The position numbers and the translations under genes are program-made. Shown here in pieces: positions 8,442-18,710 of a stretch of DNA of 64,000 nucleotides. Source of the stretch: Treponema sp. (GTDB taxonomy: Bacteria > Spirochaetota > Spirochaetia > Treponematales > Breznakiellaceae); contig WRMC01000001.1 in NCBI GenBank assembly GCA_009777335.1, positions 124,001-188,000 of the forward strand. The letters are read 5' to 3'. Below the pieces are notes generated by a model, which had not been told where the DNA came from, did no database searches, and saw only the letters and a list, made by a program, of their open reading frames with translations. The first letter of the stretch is position 1. Each line of letters starts with the position of its first letter.

Positions 8442-9251
8442 ATGAAACCCATCTCAGAATTAACAAACCAGGAAGCCCGGAAGGTTGCCTATGTACTCAT
8501 GGACATAGACGACACCCTCACCCTGGAGGGAAAGCTTTTGGCCTCCGCCTATAATGCCCTATGGAAGTTAAAAGAGGCGGGCCTTAAGGTGATCCCCGTC
8601 ACAGGGAGGCCCGCCGGCTGGTGTGATCTCATTGCCCGGGAATGGCCCGTTGACGGTGTCCTGGGAGAGAACGGAGCCCTGGCCTTTTGGGAAGAACCTA
8701 ACCCCGTCCCAGGGAAGCTCCCCATCCTTAAAACAGATTACCACAACCAGGCCGTACGGAATGACCATCCCGTGTTAGAACAGGTAAAAAAACGGGCCTT
8801 TGAAGAGATCCCCGACCTAAGGGTGGCCAAGGACCAGTTCGCCCGGCTCTTCGACCTGGCCCTGGACTTTGCCGAAGAAGATCCAGTCCTTCCCCTGGAA
8901 ACAGCTGAAAGGATTAAAGCTATAGCTCAGGAAGAGGGAGCTGTCGCCAAGGTCTCTTCCATCCATGTGAATATATGGATGGGACACTACGACAAGCTTT
9001 CCATGGCGGAGACATTTTTGTCTAAACGTTTCGACTGGAAACCAGGACCCCAGGGGGATCTGGAGGTGGTCTTTGTGGGGGACTCCCCAAACGATGAACC
9101 CATGTTTAAACGCTTCCCCCTGGCCTGCGGGGTAGCCAATGTACACCGCTACGGCGACTTGATTAAGCACAAGCCTGCCTTTGTGGCCTCCCGGGAATGC
9201 GGCGAGGGCTTTGCAGAGATCGCAGAGATCCTCTTAGAGAAGCGGCGGTAA
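8442..9251 (+). CDS. HAD-superfamily (type IIB) phosphatase
   Basis: 269 residues with the HAD core: motif I DIDDTLT (nucleophile and acid Asp near residues 22-24), motif II T in PVTGRP, a Lys before the C2 cap region, and motif IV GDSPNDEPMF. The cap between residues ~95 and 205 is of C2B type, like Cof, sucrose-phosphate phosphatase and mannosyl-3-phosphoglycerate phosphatase. Substrate is therefore a sugar phosphate or related metabolite, not identifiable further. The gene is monocistronic between two minus-strand genes. Confidence 0.87.
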   Translation: MKPISELTNQEARKVAYVLMDIDDTLTLEGKLLASAYNALWKLKEAGLKVIPVTGRPAGWCDLIAREWPVDGVLGENGALAFWEEPNPVPGKLPILKTDYHNQAVRNDHPVLEQVKKRAFEEIPDLRVAKDQFARLFDLALDFAEEDPVLPLETAERIKAIAQEEGAVAKVSSIHVNIWMGHYDKLSMAETFLSKRFDWKPGPQGDLEVVFVGDSPNDEPMFKRFPLACGVANVHRYGDLIKHKPAFVASRECGEGFAEIAEILLEKRR

Positions 9252-9263
9252 AAACGAAAGAAC

Positions 9264-10784
9264 CTAGAGCCCGTACAGTTCCGAGTACTTGGATTCTATA
9301 TAAGACAAAAAGGGCTCCGCCGATAGTTCCTGCCCCGTCAGGGACTTGAGGAGTTCCTGGGGAGGGAGCCGGGCACCATGGACGGCGATATGATCCCTAA
9401 GCCAGCTGCGGATGGGGCTAAAGTTCCCCTCCCCTATCAGGGTTTGCACCTTGGGCAGATCTTCCTGCATCTTGGCCCAAAACTGAAGGCCATATAAATT
9501 CCCCAGGGCATAGCTGGGGAAGTAGCCAAAGGCCCCCATGGACCAGTGGATATCCTGGAGCACCCCCTGGGCGTCGGTTTCGGGCACTATGCCTAGGTAC
9601 TGCTTCATCTTATCCTTCCAGGCCTGGCCAAGATCCTCGGCCCTTAGACTGCCCTGGAAAAGGTCCCTCTCGAGTTGGAAGCGTACGATAATGTGAAGAC
9701 TGTAACTTACCTCGTCGGCCTCGACCCGGATAAAGGAGGGCTCAGCCAGGTTTACGGCCCGGTAAAAAGTCTCGCAGGAAATCCCCTTGAGGTGATCGGG
9801 AAAATGAGATACCAGGGAGGGGTAGAGGTAATCCCAAAAGGGCCGGCTCCGGCCTATGACGTTTTCCCAGAGCCGGGACTGGGATTCGTGGATCCCCATG
9901 GAGGCTCCTTCGGCCAGGCTCGTGAGGCCCAGGGCGGGGTTTAAATCCAGTTCGTAAAAGGCATGACCCAGTTCATGGATGGTGGAAAAGATCCCCGACT
10001 GGACCTGCCGGCCCAGATAACGGGTGGTAATGCGGACATCATGGGAACCCAGGGTGGTAGAAAAGGGGTGGGCCGATACATCAACCCGGCCCCGTCCAAA
10101 ATCGAAGCCCAGTTTCCCCATGATCTCCCGGCTAAAGGCAGCCTGGGTAGATGTGTCAAAGTCCCTATCCAGGAAAGAACTGTCGGGCCGGGGCCGGGCG
10201 GCGATCTTCTGGAGCAGGCTAGAAAGTCTATCCCCCAGGGGCCCAAAGACCGCAGAGATAGCATCGGTCCCCATTTCTGGTTCGAAGCTGTCCAGGAGGC
10301 CGTCGTAGGGGTTCTTTTCATAACCCCAGTAGGCGGCCCGGCGGCGGGCAAAGTCTATCATCTTGCTTAGGTGGGGTAAGAAGACCGAAAAATCGTTATC
10401 CTGCCGGGCCTTTACCCAGGCAGCCTGGGAGAGCCCGGCGGCCCTGGCGGCGTCGGAGACAAAATCCACGGGCAGCTTTACTGCCTTATCATAGTTGCGC
10501 CGGAGGACCCGCAGATAATCCTGCTCGAGGGGGTCCAGCTTGGGATCCCCCTGGGGGTTATCGCTCGAGGAGCCCAGATCGTTTAAAAGCTGGGCCACCT
10601 GGGGGTCGACCTGCTTTTCGTGGGCTATCCCTTCTAAGAGGGCCAGCTGCTCAGACCGCTCCTCTACGCCACTTTCGGGCAGGTAGGTTTCCTGATCCCA
10701 TTGCAAGACCCCTATGGCCTTATTGAGGTACCGGAACTCCCTATCCAGGGCCCGCAGTTTTTCAATCTTCGATTTTGTATCCAT
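9264..10784 (-). CDS. M32 family metallocarboxypeptidase
   Basis: 506 residues, usual length for the Taq/M32 carboxypeptidases, which remove C-terminal residues from peptides in the cytoplasm. The zinc motif HELGHAFYE (HExxH) is near residue 275, followed by a Glu ligand in the GASMGIHESQSRLWEN segment, the family's HES/GQ signature. There is no signal peptide. The start is ATG 10784 with a weak purine-rich site GGATGGG upstream. It lies 33 bp downstream of the SDR gene, on the same strand, so the two may be cotranscribed. Confidence 0.93.
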   Translation of the reverse strand: MDTKSKIEKLRALDREFRYLNKAIGVLQWDQETYLPESGVEERSEQLALLEGIAHEKQVDPQVAQLLNDLGSSSDNPQGDPKLDPLEQDYLRVLRRNYDKAVKLPVDFVSDAARAAGLSQAAWVKARQDNDFSVFLPHLSKMIDFARRRAAYWGYEKNPYDGLLDSFEPEMGTDAISAVFGPLGDRLSSLLQKIAARPRPDSSFLDRDFDTSTQAAFSREIMGKLGFDFGRGRVDVSAHPFSTTLGSHDVRITTRYLGRQVQSGIFSTIHELGHAFYELDLNPALGLTSLAEGASMGIHESQSRLWENVIGRSRPFWDYLYPSLVSHFPDHLKGISCETFYRAVNLAEPSFIRVEADEVSYSLHIIVRFQLERDLFQGSLRAEDLGQAWKDKMKQYLGIVPETDAQGVLQDIHWSMGAFGYFPSYALGNLYGLQFWAKMQEDLPKVQTLIGEGNFSPIRSWLRDHIAVHGARLPPQELLKSLTGQELSAEPFLSYIESKYSELYGL

Positions 10785-10817
10785 GACCCATCCTATCCAG
10801 AAAAAGATGATGAGGGT

Positions 10818-11594
10818 TTACACCACCGTAAAACTTCCGTCGATGAGGATGTCACAGCCGGTGGTATAGGCGGCACTCTCGGAAAAGAGGTAGATGATGG
10901 CTCCCGCCAGTTCCTGGGGATCCCCCATCCGGCCAAAGGGGATTTGGGAGATCCAGGAATTCCGGTAGTCCTCCCGCACCGAGGCGGTTAGGTCGGTCCA
11001 GATATAACCGGGGCTGATAGAATTAACCCTGATTCCCTTTTGGACCCACTCCACCGCCAGAGATTTCGAAAGGTGCCGCACCGCCGCCTTGGTGGCGTTA
11101 TACGAAGCCTGGGGCTGGGGTATATTTACTATGGTGGCGGACATGGAGGCGGTGTTGACGATGGAGCCCTTTTTGTTATGGCTGATGAGCCACTTGCCAA
11201 AGGCCTGGGCCATATAAAACACCCCATTGAGGTTTACATCCACCACCTTCCGCCAATCTTCGGGGCTCACATCTTCGGCGGGGACTTGGATTACTATCCC
11301 TGCATTGTTAAACAGAAGGTCCAGGGTGCCCATCTTCTGGGCCGCCGCCTCCACCGAAGCCTTTACCTGCTCAGGGTCGGTGACATCGCAATGGAAGCTG
11401 GCGGTCCGGACCTTATGGGCCGCGGCGATCTCCTGGGCGGTCTGGGCTGCCAGGTCATCGAGGATATCAAAGATGACGATGTCTGCCCCTACGGCGGCCA
11501 TGTTCTCGGCGGCGCACTTACCTATGCCCCTGGCACCGCCGGTGACTATGGCTACCTTATTGGCCAGGCCAAAAAGCTTTTCTATGTGGCTCAT
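10818..11594 (-). CDS. short-chain dehydrogenase/reductase
   Basis: 258 residues of the classical SDR fold. The cofactor loop TGGARGIG (TGxxxGxG) is at residues ~20-27, the NNAG motif at ~97, the catalytic Ser in NTASMSA at ~150, and the YNATK (YxxxK) pair at ~165. The Asp at the end of beta2 (FDILDD) favours NAD(H). Sequence style resembles sugar alcohol or gluconate 5-dehydrogenases, but substrate is not defined. The Shine-Dalgarno GGAGG sits 5 nt before ATG. The closing GCDILIDGSFTVV is typical of the family. Confidence 0.9.
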   Translation of the reverse strand: MSHIEKLFGLANKVAIVTGGARGIGKCAAENMAAVGADIVIFDILDDLAAQTAQEIAAAHKVRTASFHCDVTDPEQVKASVEAAAQKMGTLDLLFNNAGIVIQVPAEDVSPEDWRKVVDVNLNGVFYMAQAFGKWLISHNKKGSIVNTASMSATIVNIPQPQASYNATKAAVRHLSKSLAVEWVQKGIRVNSISPGYIWTDLTASVREDYRNSWISQIPFGRMGDPQELAGAIIYLFSESAAYTTGCDILIDGSFTVV

Positions 11595-11611
11595 CCTATC
11601 CTCCAGCCCCC

Positions 11612-12352
11612 TTAGGGAAGGGGTACATAGGTACCTTCGGCATTCCAGGTACCGGAGCGGGTTTCTCCCCTGATGCTTGGAATGTTCAGGATCATGCCGG
11701 GATGGATGAGGTCCGGGTTGTCGGGCTCGGGCATCCGGTCCCGGTTAGCCTCGTAGAGCCGGCGCCACTGCCAGGGATCGTTATAGGCCCAGCTTTGGCC
11801 GGCTATGTACCAGAGGGAGTCCCTAAAGGTGGTCCAGGGCCTTACGACATACTGGGAGGGCAGAGGGAGGGGACCCATTTGATCATCCACCATGGCGAGG
11901 AATTCCAGGACCCGGTTCGCCGCTTCGATGGCGGGATCCCAGCGTTCAAAGGCCCGGTGGGACCGGGCTTCCTCAAAGGCCTGAGTAGCCAGAAGGTACT
12001 CGTCGGGAAACCGTTCTGCGGCATTCACCGCCGTGGCAAAGTCCAGCCTGTGCCGGGCCGCAGCAATGGCGTTATCGGTTTCCCGGATCTTTAATTGCAG
12101 GAGGACCCATTCATCGGAGAGCTCCGCATAGCGCACCGCATCTTCGGCGTACTGGGTAGAGGCATCGTAGTCCCCTATGGCATAGGCCTCCTCGGCCAGG
12201 AGGGTCAGCCTAAGGCTCTCGAGGAAGTAGCCGTTGTTGCGTATGGCCGCCGGGACCGGTGAATCGGGATCAGCCTCGGCGATCCTCTGGATCTGGGCAG
12301 GAAGGAGCCCCGCCAGGAGTATTAATATGGGTACAATGAATCTTCGCTTCAT
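11612..12352 (-). CDS. secreted LysM-domain protein
   Basis: 246 residues. A cleavable signal peptide (MKRRFIVPILILLAGLLPA) is followed by an alpha-helical, TPR-like region of ~150 residues and a C-terminal LysM-like domain (YVVRPWTTFRDSLWYIAG, WQWRRLYEANRDRM, LIHPGMILNIP). LysM binds peptidoglycan, so I infer a periplasmic wall-associated protein. Its ATG overlaps the stop of the upstream lipoprotein gene (TGATG), which indicates translational coupling and a shared function. The two genes together look like a spirochaete envelope pair; no specific role is recognised. Confidence 0.82.
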   Translation of the reverse strand: MKRRFIVPILILLAGLLPAQIQRIAEADPDSPVPAAIRNNGYFLESLRLTLLAEEAYAIGDYDASTQYAEDAVRYAELSDEWVLLQLKIRETDNAIAAARHRLDFATAVNAAERFPDEYLLATQAFEEARSHRAFERWDPAIEAANRVLEFLAMVDDQMGPLPLPSQYVVRPWTTFRDSLWYIAGQSWAYNDPWQWRRLYEANRDRMPEPDNPDLIHPGMILNIPSIRGETRSGTWNAEGTYVPLP

Positions 12353-13428
12353 CAGAGGCCTCCTTCAAGGATCCGTTCAGCTTCCCGGGCAAGCTCATCG
12401 CTTTCGGCCATCCTTTCATTCGCCAGTTGTATGGCTTCATCGGCCAGCCTCTGTTTTACCAGGGTATCTTCGCTTAACTGCCTATAGAGGGGGGTACATT
12501 CCAGGTAGAGGGTAACCGCCTCTTCGAAGCGCCGCCCTTCAAAGGCCGAAACGGCTCTGGTATAGATGGCTTCCACCGGCGGGAATTCTACCCGCATGGC
12601 TATGTTGGCCCGTAACTCCAGAGCCCTTTCCCTTTCTCTGGAGGCTTCAAATCCAACTTCTTCTGCAAAGGCCCTAAAGCTTTCGTTTAAGGCCAGGCTG
12701 TAATGGTGAAGAGAGGTCTCGCCTTCTTCCAGGGCCCTTTCGTAGTCAGCAGAATCGAAGGCCAGGAGGGCACTCCGCATGGCATCGTCCCCCAGGCCCA
12801 GGTTGGTGGGATCAAACTGGGTAAGGCCCAGCTCTATGATCCTCTCCCGGACATTTCCAGCCTCCAGGGTAACCCGTATGGCATTATACATGGTAAGAGC
12901 TTCATCGGCGGTATCCCGGGCGGCGGTGTAATCCCCCGCTTCGTAGCTTTCTAAAGCTCTGACGACGGTGTTATCGGCATGCAAAAGGTGATCGGGGGCC
13001 AATACTTCGGCACCGGCCCTCACCGCCGCCTCCCGGGCCTCGCATAGCTGGGCATCATAAAAATCGTAGCCCTCGCTGATGGCCCTGGGAAGCAGGGCCT
13101 CCAGAGCATCGGCAGCCAGGTTATAGCGGGCCGCGGAATCCAGGGCTTCCTGGCGGGTGCCGCTGCGGCGGCCTTGTTCTGCCTGGGTATAGAGGGAATC
13201 TGCCGCTGCCCATTCGTTGGGAAGGAAGAGGGGGGCATTAAAATCCAGGGCCTCCCGCCGGGCCGCTGCAGCCCGGGCGGCGGCAGCATCAAGGGCGCTT
13301 AGGTCCGCCTGAAGCGGAGGGCCGTCCATGGCCGCCGTGAGGGGATCCTCCGCCGGGGGAGTGCTCGTACAGGAAAGGAACCCCAAAAGGAGTCCCAGGG
13401 CGATGTATCCAATATATTTTTGTTTCAT
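12352..13428 (-). CDS. alpha-helical lipoprotein (TPR-like)
   Basis: 358 residues. The lipobox GFLSC near residue 20 predicts lipid anchoring. The rest is Ala/Glu/Arg-rich helical repeats (YTQAEQGRR, YEAGDYTAARDTADEAL, YERALEEGETSLHHY, FEGRRFEEAVTLYLE), similar to degenerate TPR units. The protein ends right at the start of the LysM gene with a one-base overlap, so the pair is coupled. I do not recognise a defined family; it could be a scaffold that pairs with the LysM protein in the periplasm. Confidence 0.75.
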   Translation of the reverse strand: MKQKYIGYIALGLLLGFLSCTSTPPAEDPLTAAMDGPPLQADLSALDAAAARAAAARREALDFNAPLFLPNEWAAADSLYTQAEQGRRSGTRQEALDSAARYNLAADALEALLPRAISEGYDFYDAQLCEAREAAVRAGAEVLAPDHLLHADNTVVRALESYEAGDYTAARDTADEALTMYNAIRVTLEAGNVRERIIELGLTQFDPTNLGLGDDAMRSALLAFDSADYERALEEGETSLHHYSLALNESFRAFAEEVGFEASRERERALELRANIAMRVEFPPVEAIYTRAVSAFEGRRFEEAVTLYLECTPLYRQLSEDTLVKQRLADEAIQLANERMAESDELAREAERILEGGL

Positions 13429-13492
13429 TGGCCGCTCCTTATCAATTATATGAGTATAACGACTATGCCGAGGGTCTACAATAGGGAGGAAG

Positions 13493-13957
13493 CTAGAGGG
13501 TCTGGGAAATTTCGCCTATGGCCCTTTGGGTCAGGGCATCGCAGTGCTCATTATATTTATTACCGTCATGGCCCCTCACCCAGACCCATTCCAGGGGGAC
13601 CTCCGAGGCCAGGGCATCCAATTCTTTCCATAAATCCTGGTTTTTTACGGGTTTTTTATCGCTGGTCCGCCAGGAATTTTTTTTCCAGGTATGGATCCAT
13701 TGGGTCATCCCCTTCTGAACATACTGGGAATCCGTATAGAGAGCTACCTCCCTGGGCAGATCGTTCCTGGAACACAGGGCCTTGAGGGCCGAAATTACCC
13801 CCATGAGTTCCATTCGGTTATTGGTGGTGTCTTTTTCGGAACCCCATTCTTCGGCCGCTATGGTATCGCCCTGGAACCCCTTAAGGACCATCACATAGGC
13901 CCAGCCTCCGGGCCCAGGGTTCCCCGAACAGCCTCCATCAGTGTATATATGTACCAC
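13493..13957 (-). CDS. rnhA: ribonuclease HI
   Basis: 154 residues, the normal RNase HI length, degrading the RNA strand of RNA-DNA hybrids. The catalytic DEDD set is visible: Asp in IYTDGGCSGNPGPGG (residue 7), Glu in NNRMELMGV, Asp in LYTDSQYV, and the late Asp in HCDALT, with His in WVRGHDGNKYNE. The start codon is GTG at 13957, supported by GGGAGG 6 nt upstream. The gene lies 64 bp upstream of the lipoprotein gene on the same strand and is divergent from groEL. Confidence 0.95.
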   Translation of the reverse strand: MVHIYTDGGCSGNPGPGGWAYVMVLKGFQGDTIAAEEWGSEKDTTNNRMELMGVISALKALCSRNDLPREVALYTDSQYVQKGMTQWIHTWKKNSWRTSDKKPVKNQDLWKELDALASEVPLEWVWVRGHDGNKYNEHCDALTQRAIGEISQTL

Positions 13958-14038
13958 CCTATGCCTCCCTGAGGGGATGGTAGCACATTTTTCGTATCTG
14001 TCCTATTGCCCAAGTTCAAAAAATTTGCTAGTTTAATA

Positions 14039-14075
14039 GGGAATCCAACTGGGGTTCCTTCTCCATAAGGGGAGA
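14039..14075 (+). promoter_or_regulatory. two short hairpins in the groEL 5' region
   Basis: The rnhA-groEL gap (13958-14153) has no CIRCE element (TTAGCACTC-N9-GAGTGCTAA). It holds two adjacent inverted repeats: GGAATCC/GGGTTCC at 14040-14058 and TCTCC/GGAGA at 14060-14075. They could be structures in the groEL leader. A -35/-10 pair such as TTGCCC-N17-TAGTTT just upstream is possible but weak, so heat-shock regulation here cannot be read from sequence. Confidence 0.3.
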
Positions 14076-14138
14076 TAAATCATTCACAATATACCGATTT
14101 CGCAGGGACCGAGTAATCTGACGCGAAACGGGGAATAA

Positions 14139-15915
<1,777 letters not shown>

Positions 15916-15931
15916 ATGGATTTGCTTACAA

Positions 15932-15962
15932 GGGGCTGTCCGTAAGGACGGCCCTTTTTTTT
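15932..15962 (+). terminator. intrinsic terminator downstream of groEL
   Basis: A 9-bp stem (15933-15941 with 15946-15954, one G-T pair), loop GTAA, followed immediately by eight T residues. This is a textbook Rho-independent terminator. Its T tract merges into the promoter of the next gene, so the MNT gene is insulated from groEL. Confidence 0.92.
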
Positions 15963-15964
15963 GC

Positions 15965-15999
15965 TTGTAACCTAATATTTCTTAGATTATACTTTAAAT
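15965..15999 (+). promoter_or_regulatory. putative leaderless promoter of the MNT/HEPN pair
   Basis: TTGTAA (15965-15970), 17-bp spacer, TATACT (15988-15993), then 6 nt to the ATG at 16000. No Shine-Dalgarno sequence. Transcription would begin at about the start codon. Confidence 0.55.
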
Positions 16000-16326
16000 A
16001 TGGATGAAGCAGTTAAGGCAGAACTGGACAAATTAAAAGACCTCATTATTGAAGCTGTACCGGTAGAACAAATTTACCTATTTGGTTCCTATGCCTACGG
16101 AAACCCCCATAAATATTCTGATCTTGATCTGTATGTGGTCCTAAAGGACGACCTTCCAATGCGGGATTTGGATGCGGGCTTACAAATTAGCCATGCTATT
16201 GCTCGTAAGAAGTCCATGCCTGTAGACATAATCACAAAAAAAAAGAAAGACTTTATATTGCGAATGAATACAAAGTTTACTCTTGAACAAAAGGTAACCA
16301 GGGACGGAATTCGTATTTATGGATAA
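16000..16326 (+). CDS. MNT-type nucleotidyltransferase (antitoxin of MNT/HEPN pair)
   Basis: 108 residues of the minimal nucleotidyltransferase family. The motif LFGSYAYGNPHKYSDLDLYV contains GSxxxG and the SDLDLxV metal Asp pair, and a third acidic residue lies in PVDIITK. In MNT/HEPN systems the MNT protein adds AMP residues to the HEPN partner and neutralises it. The two genes overlap by 8 bp (ATG 16319 inside the end of this gene), a typical toxin-antitoxin layout. Both genes are more AT-rich than groEL and pyk on either side, which suggests horizontal acquisition. Confidence 0.88.
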   Translation: MDEAVKAELDKLKDLIIEAVPVEQIYLFGSYAYGNPHKYSDLDLYVVLKDDLPMRDLDAGLQISHAIARKKSMPVDIITKKKKDFILRMNTKFTLEQKVTRDGIRIYG

Positions 16327-16744
16327 GCAAACAAACTCACCTGAAGATTGGGTATTCCTGGCTGATCGGGATCTAAATGTCGCAAACCATCTGGCTGCAA
16401 CAATGCATCCATCTCCGACAGAGATAATTGCTTTCCATTGCCAACAAGCTGTGGAAAAATACCTAAAAGGTGCATTAGTTATTTTTAATGAAGAACCACC
16501 TTATATTCATGATCTTGATATATTGTGTTCTATGGCTCTTAAGCACCGTGCGTCATTCGTTAGTATATCTACACTCTGTGTGACAATAAAATATTTCGCC
16601 GTCCAACCCCGTTATGATAGAGGTCTAAGCCTATCCGAAGAAGATATGAAAATTGTCCTTGCACACACCAAGACAATCAAGGAGTTTTTACAAAAAGAAC
16701 TCCCTGAGTTGTTCCAGGTGCAAGAAGAGCAATCTTTCCATTAA
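16319..16744 (+). CDS. HEPN-domain protein (toxin of MNT/HEPN pair)
   Basis: 141 residues of the HEPN superfamily. The signature helix FHCQQAVEKYLKGALV is near residue 40, where the CQQAVEKxLK pattern is diagnostic. The C-terminal part RYDRGLSLSEEDMKIVLAHTKTI fits the rest of the HEPN four-helix bundle. Many HEPN proteins are RNases with an Rx4-6H site; I cannot assign those residues with confidence here. Function in an abortive-infection or toxin-antitoxin pair with the preceding MNT gene is the common interpretation. Confidence 0.85.
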   Translation: MDKQTNSPEDWVFLADRDLNVANHLAATMHPSPTEIIAFHCQQAVEKYLKGALVIFNEEPPYIHDLDILCSMALKHRASFVSISTLCVTIKYFAVQPRYDRGLSLSEEDMKIVLAHTKTIKEFLQKELPELFQVQEEQSFH

Positions 16745-16858
16745 ATGGTTTAAGGACCGAAGAAAATTCCTTGTTGTTTGGACATGATTCCTCCAGAGAC
16801 ATCCTACACTGTCAGCTCCGGCGGGATAGGTCTAAACAATAAGCCCCCTCCACTGCCT

Positions 16859-16893
16859 TTGACAACTGGCTTCTTTCAAAGTAAACTGTCCCT
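16859..16893 (+). promoter_or_regulatory. putative leaderless promoter of pyk
   Basis: Perfect -35 TTGACA (16859-16864), 17-bp spacer, TAAACT (16882-16887), then 6 nt to ATG 16894. The 115 bp further upstream, back to the HEPN stop, holds no other recognisable feature. Confidence 0.6.
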
Positions 16894-18708
16894 ATGTTTA
16901 ACCGAAAAACCAAGATAGTCTGCTCCCTGGGGCCTGCCTCTGCCAGTGATGAGGTACTGCGTCAGCTTATTTTAGCGGGAATGAACGTCGCCCGCTTGAA
17001 TATGTCCCATGCCAACCACGGGGCCCACAGTGAGTCCATAGAGAAGGTTCGGCGTATTTCCAGCGAGCTTGGCCGCCCCGTGGCCATCCTCTTAGATACC
17101 AAGGGGCCGGAAATCAGATCCGGCATGGTGGAAAACGACGGAAAAGTTATCTTCAAGCAGGACGACATGGTGATGGTTACCACCGATGAGAGCCTGACCG
17201 TTGCTCCTGGGGATGATACCCCCGGTAGGATCTCCATCACCTGGAAGGAGGCCCCCCAGCGGCTGCAGAAGGGCAACCTGGTTTTGGTGGCCGACGGCCT
17301 TTTGGAACTGGAGGTTCAGGAAATACAGGGAGAGGACATCCTCTGCCGGGCCAATAATGCGGCGGCCATAGGGAGCAGGAAGAACGTCAACCTTATAGGG
17401 GTCCATGCAAACCTGCCCATCATGGCCGAACAGGACAAAAAAGACATAGCCTTTGGGGTCCAGATGGATGTGGATTTCATCGCCGCCAGCTTTGTCAGCT
17501 TCCCCGAAGAGATTACCGAAATTAGGACCTACCTGGCCAGTTTAAATGCCCAGACCAAGATCATCGCCAAAATAGAAAACGGCGAAGGCCTGGAAAACAT
17601 ACAGGATATAGCCCGCTTGGCCGACGGGGTCATGGTGGCCCGGGGAGACCTGGGGGTTCAGCTCCCCACGGAGCAGATCCCCCTGGCCCAGAAGCATATC
17701 ATCAACGTCTGCCGCCGGGCAGGGAAACCGGTCATCACCGCCACCCAGATGCTGGAGAGCATGATCGTTAATCCCCGGCCCACGAGGGCAGAGCTTACCG
17801 ACGTGGCCAATGCGATCTTCGACGGCACCGATGCGGTCATGCTTTCAGGGGAAACCGCCGCAGGGGCCTACCCGGTAGAAGCAGTAAAGACCATGGACCG
17901 GATCGCCCAGACCATAGAACACTCGATAGAATTCCGCACTAAGATGCGGCAGTTCCATGATGAATGTCATAGCGAAAGCCATGACTCGGGGGACAACCTA
18001 AGCACCATCATTTCCCGATCCGGGGTAGAAACCGCCGCATCGATTAATGCCAAGGCCATAGTCACCCCCACCTATAGCGGCAACACCGCCCGGATCTTAA
18101 GCGTCTTCCGGCCCAATGAACCGATTATCGCGGTAACCCCCAATAACCGGGCCGAACGAAGCATGCAGTTATACTGGGGAGTCTATACCAGCCTGCGTCC
18201 CCGGGTGGATGATTCGGAAACCATGGTCCAGGACACCATGCGGGCCGTCATGGACACGGGGCTGGCAAATATTTCTGATAAGGTGGTCCTGGTAGCAGGG
18301 CTCCCCCTGAACAGTCCCAACATGATTAACACGGTTCGAGTACTGGTACTGGGGACCGTCCTGGCCCGGACCAGTTCCGGGGGTTCTTCCAACCCGGCCA
18401 TTACCAGGGCCAGGGGCAGGATTATTCATGCCCCCACCCCGGATGAGGCCCGCAGGAGGATCATGACCCAGGGAGGGGGTGATATACTTCTTTGCAAGAA
18501 CCTTACCGACGACTATACCCCCATCCTCAGAATGGTAAGCGGAGTTATCTGCGAGGGGGTCTCGGAGATATCCGAGCAGCAGCTGCGTTACACCAATCCT
18601 AACCTGGTTTGGCTCACCCATATAAGGAATGCCATTACTACCCTGGAATCGGGTCTTACGGTGACCATAGATTCCAAGCAGCTCCTGGTCTACGAAGGAA
18701 CCGTCTAG
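16894..18708 (+). CDS. pyk: pyruvate kinase with degenerate C-terminal swivelling domain
   Basis: 604 residues. The catalytic core is complete: RKTKIVCSLGPAS, NVARLNMSHANH, KGPEIRSG, GVMVARGDLGVQ, the active-site KIENGEG and ATQMLESMI. It converts PEP and ADP to pyruvate and ATP. Unlike the ~470-residue short form, it continues for ~110 residues with a domain resembling the PEP-utilising C-terminal extension of Bacillus-type enzymes (RGRIIHAPTPDEARRRI, then VSGVICEGVSEISEQQL). The usual TSHAA phospho-His motif is replaced by ISEQQL. The extension is thus probably structural or regulatory. The start codon lies 6 nt after a good -10 box, so it is likely leaderless. Confidence 0.95.
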   Translation: MFNRKTKIVCSLGPASASDEVLRQLILAGMNVARLNMSHANHGAHSESIEKVRRISSELGRPVAILLDTKGPEIRSGMVENDGKVIFKQDDMVMVTTDESLTVAPGDDTPGRISITWKEAPQRLQKGNLVLVADGLLELEVQEIQGEDILCRANNAAAIGSRKNVNLIGVHANLPIMAEQDKKDIAFGVQMDVDFIAASFVSFPEEITEIRTYLASLNAQTKIIAKIENGEGLENIQDIARLADGVMVARGDLGVQLPTEQIPLAQKHIINVCRRAGKPVITATQMLESMIVNPRPTRAELTDVANAIFDGTDAVMLSGETAAGAYPVEAVKTMDRIAQTIEHSIEFRTKMRQFHDECHSESHDSGDNLSTIISRSGVETAASINAKAIVTPTYSGNTARILSVFRPNEPIIAVTPNNRAERSMQLYWGVYTSLRPRVDDSETMVQDTMRAVMDTGLANISDKVVLVAGLPLNSPNMINTVRVLVLGTVLARTSSGGSSNPAITRARGRIIHAPTPDEARRRIMTQGGGDILLCKNLTDDYTPILRMVSGVICEGVSEISEQQLRYTNPNLVWLTHIRNAITTLESGLTVTIDSKQLLVYEGTV

Positions 18709-18710
18709 GG

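Noticed and set aside
16682-16705. GGAGTTTTT...AACTCC near-palindrome inside the HEPN gene
   Set aside because: It resembles the triloop hairpins but lies in coding sequence and has an interrupted arm, so it is likely coincidence.
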